Below are positions 23,147 to 32,557 of a stretch of 64,000 bases of DNA, piece by piece. Under the pieces are notes generated by a model that was given only the letters and a program-made list of their open reading frames with translations, did no database searches and had not been told where the DNA came from. A program made the translations under genes and the position numbers. Every line of letters begins with the position of its first letter. The first letter of the stretch is position 1. The stretch spans positions 1,178,001-1,242,000 of the forward strand of contig NGZR01000002.1 in NCBI GenBank assembly GCA_002197995.1. The letters run 5' to 3'. The stretch is from Gaeumannomyces sp. JS-464. Taxonomy: Eukaryota > Ascomycota > Sordariomycetes > Magnaporthales > Magnaporthaceae.

Positions 23147-23796
23147 TCAGTCCTCCCCCAGGCTCTCCCTGACGCAGCGCCTAACTATGCGCCTGAACTC
23201 CTTGCTCCTGCCCTCCCGTCCTCGCGCAGGAGGCGGGCGGCCTCGACGTTTGCGGGGCTCTCGTCGTTTGGGCTCGCGAACAGGCTGATGACGCTCAGCA
23301 GGATGGTCTCGGGGGTCTGGACGGGCTCCAGCGCTCCGACGCGGCCTCGTAGCGTACTTGTCCTCCTCGGCGGGTGCAGGATGCTGATGCAGAGCAGGCC
23401 GTTGTCGTAGACGTTGGTGGAAGGGCACCGGCTTCTGGAGACGAGCTTGGGCGGCAGCAGCGGGTACGTGGCCGGGAAGGAGAGGCGGGCGCGGAAGTTT
23501 GCTCCTGGGGGGTGGGATGTCAGTAGGGAGGTACTACCTAGGCATAGAGGATGTAGTGGTGTGCTGTGTAGGACAGGTAGGACATGGAGGGGAATGGAAT
23601 ACGCACCACCGTAGTACTTTACATCGTCACTGATCATGAGCATCACCTCCCACTCAAAGAGGTTGTTGTCGTCGACGAGCCCGACTGATATCCCGGGGAT
23701 ATCCTTGTCTGTCCTCATCTGCTTGAGCTGCCGCCCCAGCAGCAGCGAGGCGGCGGTGGGGGCGGACGCCGACGAGGAGCCGCCCGAGTGTGACAT
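23147..23796 (-). CDS. ubc15: Ubiquitin-conjugating enzyme E2, Ubc15/UBE2G1 type, with frame errors
   Basis: E2 enzymes carry ubiquitin on an active-site Cys and pass it to a substrate with an E3. The ATG at 23796 gives SLLLGRQLKQMRTDKDIPGI, then SVGLVDDNNLFEWEVMLMI. A 102-nt intron (23505-23606, GTGCGT...CCCCAG) splits a Gly codon after KYYG, followed by FRARLSFPATYPLLPPKLV. The catalytic Cys lies in NVYDNGLLCISILHPP, and the tail has VQTPETILLSVISLFASPND and EFRRIVRRCVRESLGED. The Ser/Asn-Asp-Glu-Ser-Pro segment and the RRxVRxS tail fit fission-yeast Ubc15 better than Ubc7. The frame shifts near 23400, 23350 and 23220, again as if bases were missing. Length would be about 180 residues, normal for the family. 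Confidence 0.85.
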
Positions 23797-24672
23797 GGCG
23801 AAGGGTGACGGCAGGGTTCGTCGGGGAAAGGACGGGACGGGGATTGGAAGTTGAAGTCTCGGCGACGGCAGCAGGTGTAGGTGATGTGGGCAGGCCGAGA
23901 GATGGCGAAGCGGGCCAGCAGGTAATTCGGCGGATGCCCCGGCTAGTGGCAGTTTCTGATCACAGTTAGGCTGAATGTTGATGGTCTATGTCTTCCGAGG
24001 CGGCTTCGGCACGCGGCTCGACTTTGCCCTCACCGAGACTACCTCTAGGGCGGCGACGTTGGCGGGGTCGGCGATCTGCTGGACAGGGATCCGCTGACCC
24101 TGCAGGACCCGTCGGAGCGGCCAGGTGCTGAGCTGAATCGCCGGCTCCCTTGCGATGTGGTTCTAGTGACGGTGTTGGCCACGGGCGCGACCCTGGCGAT
24201 GTCTCGAGTCTACTCGAAAAACAATGGCTTTGTTTTCTGTAATTGTTTCCTCTATTGTTGAGACCTACGTCTCCATCCGATTTGAGACCCCTGTTTTCCG
24301 CGTTCTTGCCTCCCCTTGGGCCATAGCCGAGCTTGGAAAGGGCTTCTAACCCGGAGGTCTCACTGCTGCGGACCAACTTTCTGGTTTCGTATACAGTGCC
24401 ACCAACCTCATCGCCTCTTCCATTTCCTTTTCGACATGGTATGCACAAGGAATTTTGGTGATGTTTCACCCCTGACTCTGCATTTCGCAAGCCTTTGCTC
24501 TGCGTAACCAAACCTGGCGGCAAAGCAAACTCGTCGCATCCGGGGCATTTTGCCAGGCCAGGAACATATCAGACTTTATGCGAGAGAGTTCGTTCTTCTC
24601 TTGCGATCTGGGGTATCACAAAGTTGCCGAATCAATGAAACGCTGCTCAAACATCCGCCAGCCGTAACAACA
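23797..24672. other. Intergenic, no supported gene
   Basis: A 185-codon minus frame (23966-24523) and a plus frame with internal stops (about 24223-24600) both exist. Neither shows a domain or a convincing gene structure. Confidence 0.45.
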
Positions 24673-25388
24673 TCAATCACTATTTTGGCCGGACGATCCA
24701 AAGCCAGATATGCCCATCATCGCCATCATGTCGTCCTCCTCATGCTCTCCCTCAATCCTGACGTCGTCGCCGTACTCCGGCTTGACCTGCGCGGCGGCCT
24801 CCTTCTCGGCCCTCTTGCGGTCCCGAGCTCCCTGCGCTTCCTCCTCTTCTCTCCCTCTCCTTCTCCTCCTCCTCCTTGCGCACCTCCAGCCTCTCCTCGA
24901 GCTTGTAGACCTGCTGCTTCCGCCTCTCCTCCTGGCGGCGCCACAGCGCCTCGATGCGCGCGTGCACCTCCTCGGCCGACGCCGCCTGCACCTCCATCTT
25001 GCGGCCCGTCGCGATCTGGTGCTGCGGCGTGTTGATGTGCTCCAGCATCTGGATGTTGTCCTTGAACGTCAGGTCGCACGCCTCGCAGTAGAAGCCCGCG
25101 CCCGCCCCGCTTGCCCTGGCCGGCGCCCGCGGCGACCAGCTGCACCCGCCCGACCTGCGCGCTAAAGTCATCACGTCGGAGCGCGCCGACGTGTACTCCT
25201 CGGCGCCCGTCAGGGGCTTGTGGTACTTCTTGCCCCCAGCTTGGCCTCGTACCGCGCCTTGCGCTCCGCCGCCTCGTCCGCCTCGCGCTTGGCCGCCTTC
25301 TCGGCGTACTCGCCCACGTCGCGCGTCCGCCGGAACGACGTGTCGCCGCGGCCTGCCCGTAGGCGGAGCCGTTCTTACTGGTGGACAT
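24673..25388 (-). CDS. snu23: SNU23/ZMAT2-like U4/U6.U5 tri-snRNP zinc-finger protein, with frame errors
   Basis: Snu23 belongs to the spliceosomal U4/U6.U5 tri-snRNP/B complex. The ATG at 25388 opens MSTSKNGSAYGQA. Scattered over three frames are the expected parts: YAEKAAKREADEAAERKARY and LTGAEEYTSARS upstream, the matrin-type C2H2 finger FYCEACDLTFKDNIQMLEH with INTPQHQ, then a long charged helix (VHARIEALWRRQEERRKQQV, YKLEERLEVRKEEEEKER). The tail at about 24680-24790 reads EYGDDVRIEGEHEEDDMMAM, then MGISGFGSS, a conserved end of this family, with TGA at 24673-24675. Frames switch near 25345, 25240, 25170, 25110 and 24850. Expected length is about 230 residues. Divergent from DPH5. Confidence 0.85.
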
Positions 25389-25913
25389 GGCGGGCTGTTT
25401 GTGTGTGTGTTAGGACCGGAGGTGTATGAGCTATGTGGTGTGTTTTGTTTGTTTTGTTGTCGGCCGGGATGCTGCAGCCTCGACCGGTGCAGGTAGCTCT
25501 GCTAAGGGATGTTTTCCGTCTTAAATGTGGCGAGAAGCCGTCGTCTGTCTGCAGCTTTTGGTGCGCGGTTCGTAATCGCTGGAAAGTCGTATGTTGCAAT
25601 TAGGTCGTGGCATGCTGTTGCCAGAATCAGAGCAGCCTTTGGCTGATGAACCCGACCGACGGGATCGACGAAACTCGAAGCTCCGCCCGAGCTCCGCAAC
25701 CGACGCAGGGATCAAAGTGGATCGCGACATCATTGATGGGTTTTGAGACCCACTGTTAGTCAGTACCTCCGCCTTGCGTCTGCGGACGCGCGATGCTGAA
25801 GTCCACTCCATCTCATCCCACCTTGATACCCCGCGACAACATTTTTCGCGGCGTGGGTCGATTTGTGACAGCCTTCCCCAAGTTTTGCGCGTTGCACGCC
25901 CCCAAATTCCACG
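25389..25913. other. Divergent promoter region between SNU23 and DPH5
   Basis: 525 bases without a supported gene. Confidence 0.5.
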
Positions 25914-26974
25914 ATGCTCTACCTAATCGGCCTCGGCCTCTCTGACGAGACCGATATTACGGTCAAGGGGCTAGAAATTGTGAAAAAGGCATCAAGGGTT
26001 TACCTCGAGGCCTATACTAGCATCCTCCTCGTGGACCAGCCCACTCTGGTGCGTCTGCTCGCGCCCAGCTGGCCCCCCTGCACATGCCCTTCCTACCTAC
26101 GTATCACGGCGACACCACTGACTGGCAGCCTGTGGTGAACAGTAGGAGTCTTACTATGGCCGCTCAATAGAAGTCGCCGACCGCGAGATGGTCGAGTCGA
26201 ACAGCGACGCCATCCTCCGCGGCGCAGACACCGAAGATGTCGCGTTCCTTGTCGTTGGCGATCCGTTTGGGTGCGTCCCCCCTCCCAGCCCTCCCCCCCT
26301 GAGCGTAACCCAGATTCCTACCTAGCCGCTAGACTAACACTCTCCCCCCCCCTCACAGCGCCACCACGCACACCGATCTCGTCCTCCGTGCTCGCGAGCT
26401 TAAGATCCCCGTCCGCACGGTCCCAACGCCTCCATCATGTCGGGCATCGGCGCCTGCGGCCTGCAGCTGTACAACTTTGGTCAGACGGTCAGCATGGTCT
26501 TCTTTACCGACAACTGGCGGCCGGCCAGCTTCTACGACCGCGTGGCCGAGAACCGCAGGCTTGGCCTGCACACGCTCGTCCTGCTCGACATCAAGGTCAA
26601 GGAACCAAACTTCGAGTCCCTCGCCCGCGGCCGTCTCGTCTACGAGCCGCCCCGCTTCATGAGCGTCGGCACCTGCGCCCGCCAGATGCTCGAGGTCGAG
26701 GAGGAGCGCGTCAAGGCCGGGGCCGAGGCGGCGTCTGCGGGCCCGATGCGCTCGCCATCGGCGCCGCCAGGGTCGGCGGCAAAACCGAGAAGTTCGTTGC
26801 GGGCACGCTCAAGGAGCTGTGCGACGCTGACGACGCGCTAGGTCCGCCGCTGCACAGCCTGGTGCTGCTGGGAAGCCGCACGCATGAGCTGGAGCACGAC
26901 TTTGTGCGCGAGTTTGCCGTCGACAAGGAAACTGGGGCCGCATATGGAAGGCGAAGTACCAGCCGAGCACATGA
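25914..26974 (+). CDS. dph5: Diphthine methyl ester synthase (DPH5), with frame errors
   Basis: DPH5 is a SAM-dependent methyltransferase that methylates the diphthamide intermediate on a His of elongation factor 2. Exon 1 reads [20 protein letters not shown] and [10 protein letters not shown]. Intron 1 is 26049-26145; exon 2 continues [20 protein letters not shown] and [11 protein letters not shown], the SAM-pocket region. Intron 2 is 26271-26358, with exon 3 starting [20 protein letters not shown]. Then come [58 protein letters not shown] and [13 protein letters not shown]. Bases appear to be missing near 26426 (in ACGGTCCCAACG), 26745 and 26933. Allowing for the last, the protein ends WKAKYQPST at 26974. 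Convergent with BLI-3. Confidence 0.9.
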
Positions 26975-27155
26975 GAACCACAAGAGAATAAAAAATAAAA
27001 AAAGCCCTAAACGGATGGGAATCCGATTTTCAACGTACAGCCATTCAGCTGCTTCCTTCATGAGTATTTGAGTCTCGGTCCGATTTTATTGTGGCTATCA
27101 TGCAACTCATGACCCCCGGCTTTTGCACACCAAGCTCATCTGTAATTCCTCTTGC

Positions 27156-27870
27156 CTAGTTGGCCTTCCTCCACAGCTCAATCTCACCCTCCGAGATCTC
27201 GCGCAGCTTCTGGATGGTGGGGGCCTTGCCCGTGACGGCGCCCTGCGCGATGTCGGCAGCGCGGCTCACAAAGTTCTTGTTGGTGACCGAGTACGTGGCC
27301 GTGTTGGTGCGGACGCGGATGATGCCGATCGCGGGGTCCTCGGGCCCGCCGTCGTGCTTGCCGTCGCCCAGGTCGCCGACCCAGGCCTTGAGGTCCTGCG
27401 AGTAGTGCTTCCGGACCAGGTCCCGGTCCGTCTCGACCGTGGCGGCGCCCGAGACCGACGCCCACTCGCCCGAGCTGTTGGTGAAGGAGATGTTGACGTG
27501 TGGGTCGCTCGCCAGCTCGTCCGTCTTGCCCGACTCGGTGTTGGTGTGGAAGAGGAGGTCGATGCCGCCGGTTTCCTGGCGCGTGAGAGGTTGAACCCCG
27601 TTAGCGATCTCGCGCCACCTTGAGGGCCCAGTAGTAGCATATCTCTAGGGTTGTTTAGGGGGTTACCTTTGCGGCGAGGGCCATGCACCTCGAAACCAGG
27701 TAGCCAGACTTGGCGTCGCGCGTGGTCATCATGCCGTATTTGCAGGCCGAGATGAAGTGGCTGAGATCGTCGATCTTCTCCTTGACGGACGAATCGGTGT
27801 CGAGGTTCTTCGCCTTGTAAGGGTCGGCGGGCTTGTCACCCGTGGAGGTGTTGGAGAAACCGCTCGACAT
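27156..27870 (-). CDS. bli-3: BLI-3-like pyridoxamine 5'-phosphate oxidase-fold protein
   Basis: Intact two-exon gene: exon 1 27667-27870, a 91-nt phase-0 intron 27576-27666 (GTAACC...CGCCAG), exon 2 27156-27575, giving 207 residues. It starts MSSGFSNTSTGDKPADPYKA and has the FMN-binding split-barrel features of the PNPOx-like general-stress family: ISACKYGMMTTRDAKSGYLV, SRCMALAAKETGGIDLLFHT, HVNISFTNSSGEWASVSGAA, DLKAWVGDLGDGKHDGGPED, PAIGIIRVRTNTATYSVTNK, ending SEGEIELWRKAN. It matches the protein of the Neurospora blue-light-induced gene bli-3 along its length. The biochemical role is unproven; FMN binding is inferred from the fold. GATC-rich motifs lie upstream (28060-28310). Confidence 0.9.
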
Positions 27871-28575
27871 GGTGATGGAGGTTGGGCGAAGTACTTGTTA
27901 TGGGAGGCGATGTTCTGTTTTCCGTCGTTCGTTGCTGGAGATCTGTTGCTAGATGGGTAGGGAGCCGAGATATTGGGAGGGTCAGAACATTGAGTTGCCC
28001 AAGGTTTTATGTTGTCTCCAGCAACCGTCTGGTACTCCTTCCTTTTATTCTTCCTGTGGGATCGTTGTTTGTTCAATCTCCCTGCCTCCTGCTGGACGCC
28101 ACTTGATGTCATTATTTGCGTGCGGTTGTCTAACAGCAAATGTCGTGACGTCAGGCGCCGCCCAGACGCAAGCGGGATCGGCCACCTGCACTGGCATCGT
28201 GGTGAAGTGCAACGCTGCACCTGATCAGAGAAAATACAACGGTCGCAAGGGAACACGGATACGATCGCCTGACGGTCCCAAGGGTCTCGGATTCTAGGGA
28301 TCGAGCCGCATCTTGCAGCTCCAGTCTAGTAGATTGTTTCTGCTTTAGCGACACGTACGAGGCGCTCCCGCCATGTCTGCTCGATCACCTAATCCTGACG
28401 CTCGTTCGCCAACCTGGCGCCCCCCAATTGCCCTTCCATACCTCGATCGAAAGCTGTTCAGGTTGGCCGCAATGGTTGCGTGTTGTCTCATGTTTGATAC
28501 CCGACTTGTGGAAGGTGATGTTTAGCTTGGGGTGTAGATGTAGATGGATGGTGTTAAAGAAGCTCTCCCTGTGGG
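27871..28575. other. BLI-3 upstream region
   Basis: No gene supported. In the BLI-3 promoter direction it carries several GATC cores: GGGATCGTT near 28058, GGGATCGG near 28173, CTGATCAG near 28220, ACGATCGC near 28261 and GGGATCGAG near 28298. Such cores are compatible with White-Collar-type light-response elements but are not proof. Confidence 0.35.
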
Positions 28576-29085
28576 CTAACGACCCACGACACAAACCCAC
28601 ACGATGCCTGCAACAAAGGTAGCAACCGTTGCCGCAGCAATACCAATAAGCGGATTAAGGGTCCCTAGCATGGCCATGCTAGTAAAGACGGCAAAGAGAC
28701 TGCCCGCAGGGGTGAAGCCGCCGTACATCCACGATTGGAACGGCCGCGGCGACTGTACCTGCGCCGATGCCAATTGGGCCGAACCCCACGGTCCACAGGA
28801 TTAGGGATACCAAGGTGAAGGTGATAACCCATGCTATCACCACCCACAGCAACACTGTATCTTCGATGTTGGAGATCATGTACCAGTTAGGACCCGGGGG
28901 AGTCGACAAGATACATGACTGATTTGGAAGGGCCAGTCTAAGAGCTTACGAGGCTGGTGAATCCACTCTTTGAAACCCTCCCACATCATGGAAATCCATT
29001 TCCAAATGGCTGTCCATATACTCTCGCCGAAGGGACCAGGCTCGACGTCCCCTAGCTTGCTAGCAAGGGCTAGGATGGGAGACAT
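28576..29085 (-). CDS. Ifi-6-16/ISG12-like small membrane protein
   Basis: The ATG at 29085 opens MSPILALASKLGDVEPGPFG and IWKWISMMWEGFKEWIHQP, followed by a GTAAGC donor near 28949. The next coding stretch, NWYMISNIEDTVLLWVVIAW, leads into a membrane segment and the glycine-rich box FGPIGIGAGTVAAA. After a one-base break near 28740 it continues QSWMYGGFTPAGSLFAVFTS, MAMLGTLNPLIGIAAATVAT, ending VCVVGR at 28576. The order Gly-Pro-x-Gly-Ile..Gly..Ala-Ala then Gln-Ser then Gly-Ser-Leu-Phe-Ala is that of interferon-alpha-inducible 6-16/ISG12 proteins, which occur in fungi. Role in fungi unknown; in animals they act at mitochondrial or nuclear membranes. The acceptor of the intron is not settled. 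Confidence 0.65.
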
Positions 29086-29728
29086 GGTGGAAACTTCCCT
29101 CGTCGACCTGATTTCGGGTGTTTTCTGATACTTGGTTGAATGGATCGGCCGAGTGGTTCGCTCGAGGGAATCGTTGTCAAAAGTGGCCGACGGACATGAC
29201 TGCAAGTCGCAGAAGTGGAGCTGGGGCGGCTTTATAGAGCCTTGGGATGCAATCCGTCAAAGTACTGGGAATTGCAACCTCAACTATGTTGTGTTTGCGA
29301 CCGACATGCAGGCGGCCGAGGCAGACACGAAGCACCTTCCCATGGGGCCTGATAGGCTTATGATTTTCTTTTCCGGGACCAACAGAGACGGATGGCCGGT
29401 GAAACGGCCAACAGCGCACACATGTGCAGCTGCAGGCGGCTCTACGAGGACCGCGACTGGCTGCCTTGATATGCGGCAGGCCGTCCAAGCCGACCCCGGT
29501 GTGGGCCATGCATTGCAGCACAGCGAAACAGATATGGAGAGGGACGGCAATCAAGCCAGTATCGATCCCAAAGCGAACGACAAACGGGGATGCAAACGAA
29601 AACGGTGCCAAAAAAGCGAAACTGGGAAGGGGACAAAACGAAAAGGCAGGACCAGAAGAGTAGACAGGAAAGGAGCAGGGCAAGGAACCAGGGAGAGGAG
29701 AAGAGGTCTAGGATGGTCTGCAGGGCGC

Positions 29729-30454
29729 TCACGAAAGGAACAGCCAGTGGACAATCCGCCACGAGAAACCGAGATAAAACACCAAGATCCCAGACGTCAC
29801 GGCAACTGCAAGCGCAAGCAAAACCGGGTGGTCATCAATCTCTGGCGCCTCCCAGTCGTTTGACGCCTCTGTGTCTCTCGACGCCTCCGCATCTTTCGAC
29901 GCCTTCGACATTTTCGATCCCTCCGGCCTGAGCGGGCGTTTCGATCCACCTTCCGGGATCGGGACGTGGGGTCCTGTGATCGCCATTGCTGTACAGCTGG
30001 CGAAAAGCACTGTTGAAAGCCGGAAACCGGCGCCGCCGGATATGACCGATTCGCCAACCGCGGCCAGCACAGCAGCGCCGATGCCGACGCCACGGAAACT
30101 GCAAGGCCACCAGACAAAGGCCAAAAATGTAAAGGTGCCGGTTATGGAGAGCAGAATGAGCCAGAGATCTGAGCGGGTGAGGGAAAAAGACAAAGGGTTA
30201 GCTTGCTGAATGGAGACGGCCGCCTGAGTGTAGGGGAAATCGGAAAGGGGAAGGCCGGGAGCTCACGCCACGGTGGGATCAACGCGAAAACCAGTCCCCC
30301 AACGGTCGCCCAAATTACCGCCAGGTGGCCGTCGAGTGTCCGGCGCGCAGTCAGGGCCAGTGCTGGGGCGGCGGCGGCGGCGGCGGCGGACGTCGAGTTC
30401 GCGAGAGCCGCGTGCCGCAGAGCAAGTGATGTTGATAGCCGTTGTGGGCGCCAT
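29729..30454 (-). CDS. Tandem membrane-protein paralogue A (ISG12-like)
   Basis: Exon 1 starts at 30454 (MAPTTAINITCSA) and, after a one-base break near 30415, reads ALANSTSAAAAAAAPALAL, RRTLDGHLAVIWATVGGLVF and PPW. A phase-1 intron, 30169-30266, splits a His codon exactly where it does in paralogue B. Exon 2 reads LWLILLSITGTFTFLAFVWW, FRGVGIGAAVLAAVGESVIS, GGAGFRLSTVLFASCTAMAI, PHVPIPEGG, then an Ala/Ser/Asp/Glu-rich stretch of repeated ASKDAEASRDTEASND type and a last hydrophobic segment ending HWLFLS at 29729. Three or four membrane segments are likely. The Gly-rich segment followed by a Gly/Ser/Leu/Phe segment resembles the ISG12 core, so membership is plausible but not certain. Confidence 0.6.
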
Positions 30455-31054
30455 GATGATCTGGACGATCCGAGACTGATTAAAGACCGAGAACAGAAGT
30501 ACTTAGAGATCGTGTGCGTAAGATGTCAAGTGCCTGTGCTTGCTATGGGAAGGAGGCCTGCATGCTTGCCTCTTATTGAAGACGGATGGCGGCAACTGGG
30601 GATGGTATGGACTAGTGGCGCTCGGCAGGGTTTGACCGCAAAAAGGAAGACGCGCGCGGAACCAAACAGGTAACCAACCCTAAGGCAAGGGCGAACTCGA
30701 AGTGTAAACTTAGGCGCCTACATGTGAGAGGTATATGGGTGTTTCCCAATAGCGGCCAAGACAAAGTAGTCCCCTCCATCGGGTGGCCGTCCCGACGAAA
30801 AGGTTGACAGCTTTTAGCCGCGCCGCCACCCCAAAGAAAAAGTGTAAACAAAGATTGGGGAACAGGAAAAGAAACAGGAGACGGGAAAGGAAACCTACAG
30901 GATAAGCTTGGGCAGTAAAGACCCCAATCAGCTGTGGCGGACCCGCTGACTTTTATTTGGGCAGTCTGTCAAGCCACCTCCTACCCTCATACCGCTCCCT
31001 TACTAACCCTGTTAAAACCTGGCTCGGCATTGATACGATCAAACGGAGTAGTTG
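30455..31054. other. Intergenic between paralogues A and B
   Basis: No gene supported; promoter of A in minus sense. Confidence 0.5.
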
Positions 31055-31800
31055 CTATGAGAAAACCCAGCCGACAAACCGCAGCAGGAAGCCCCAAGAG
31101 ATCCCCGCCGATCCGACGGCGCCGCCAGCCTTGAGCGCGGACAGCACGGGGTGCCCCTGGTTTCTGGGTCCGGCCGAGCCTCTCGATCGCTGGGACTCAA
31201 ACGGGCACTGCCATTCACCTTCCGGGGCTGGAACAAAAGGTGCTACAATGGCCAATGCCGCGCATGTGGCGAGTAGCACTGTCGAGAGCCTAAAGCCGGC
31301 GCTTCCGGAGAGGAACGACTCGACGGTCGTGGCCAGCACGGCAGCACCGGCGGCGATGAAGCGGAAGGTTCGGCGCCATAAAGCGATGGCGGTGAGCGTA
31401 AAGGCGCTCGTCGCAAAGAGCAGAACGAGCCAGATATCTAAGCGGGAAGAGGAGGAAAAGGTTAGCTGAGTCACCAAACAGGATGGAGAGAATGGCATGG
31501 GCGGGTTCGGGGTCGGGACGCACGCCATGGAGGGAGTACCGCGAGGAACAGGTCCTCAAGAAATCTCCCGGCTGAACAGATGGCGCCCCAGACGGCTCCC
31601 AGTATGGCCGCCAGGTGGCCCGCTAGGGTTCGTTGCGTGGTGAGGGCCATGGCCGGGGCGGTAGCGGCGGATGTCGAGTTTTCGGCCAGCGCTGGGGAGG
31701 TCTCGACCATGGCCGTGAAGTTCTCGAGCGCAGTCGCGGAGTTCTTCAGTGCTGCTTTCGCCACGGCGAGAGTGGCGTTGACGGAGAGCGTGGGAGCCAT
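31055..31800 (-). CDS. Tandem membrane-protein paralogue B (ISG12-like)
   Basis: Exon 1, 31524-31800, starts MAPTLSVNATLAVAKAALKN and runs through NSTSAATAPAMALTTQRTLA, GHLAAILGAVWGAICSAGRF and FLAVLPPW. An 86-nt phase-1 intron, 31438-31523 (GTGCGT...CTTAG), matches the intron position of paralogue A. Exon 2, 31055-31437, reads IWLVLLFATSAFTLTAIALW, RTFRFIAAGAAVLATTVESF, LSGSAGFRLSTVLLATCAAL, FVPAPEGEWQCPF, and ends LLRFVGWVFS. The frame is intact. A and B align over their length apart from the hydrophilic linker, so they arose by tandem duplication. Function unknown. Confidence 0.65.
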
Positions 31801-32557
31801 GGTGGTCAGATGGGAGAGATGGCTGACTGGCGGGATGCCCGTCTTGAATACTCGGATGCTCTGTATCGACGAGTCCCTTTGGCAGGCAACGATATTGGCG
31901 CCGTTAACGACACTCTCCGACAGGCCGACACTAGACGGTCTCAAGCAAAGCCTAAGGAAATGAAATGGCCGCCCTGGGGATCGTCTCAGTAAGATGGTAG
32001 GCAAGGTGGTAGATGCCTGTGTCTGCTCGGACAGGGAGGCTTGCATGATAACCTGTGCTCTTATTCAAGTGGGAAGGTGGCAACTGGAGATGATACGCAG
32101 TTCCTAGCGCTCGGTAGGCTTTAATCATAACAAGGGAGGCGCACCCAGAATCAAAAAGGAAGCCAGGAGACAAGGGAGAACTCGAAGTGCAGCAAAACTT
32201 ACCCATGAGAGGCGGGCGGGTGGGCCCTCCCACCGACAGCATCAGCTGGGGCATAGCTCTGGTCTCCATCGGGCGGTCTGTGGTAATATCGGTGGGAACA
32301 TAAGTAGGAAAATTTGTTCTTTTTATTTCTCTGGGGATGGCGTTCCTATCTCGACGACTTGAGGTGGACGAGATTTGGCCTGCTCGCCCGCCCCCCCCCC
32401 CCCCCCCCCCCCCCATGCACCTTGAGGGCCCAACTACCTAGTGGGAGCTGTCTCCCACTCGTGAGTGCCGGAGGCAAAATGTTGCGCGGGAGCCCCACGG
32501 TGGTTGGATTAGGGGTTGTCACGGCGCCAGATTAGAGACGACCCTGATTTTATTCTT
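31801..32557. other. Intergenic with poly-C tract
   Basis: No gene supported; contains a 24-base C run at 32391-32414. Confidence 0.55.
32391..32414. repeat. Poly-C tract
   Basis: 24 consecutive C; the second long C run in the window. Confidence 0.95.

Noticed and set aside
23966..24523. 185-codon minus frame
   Set aside because: Low complexity, no domain, no supporting start context.
24223..24600. Plus frame with two internal stops resembling a membrane protein
   Set aside because: No homology recognised; could be chance, so not called a pseudogene.
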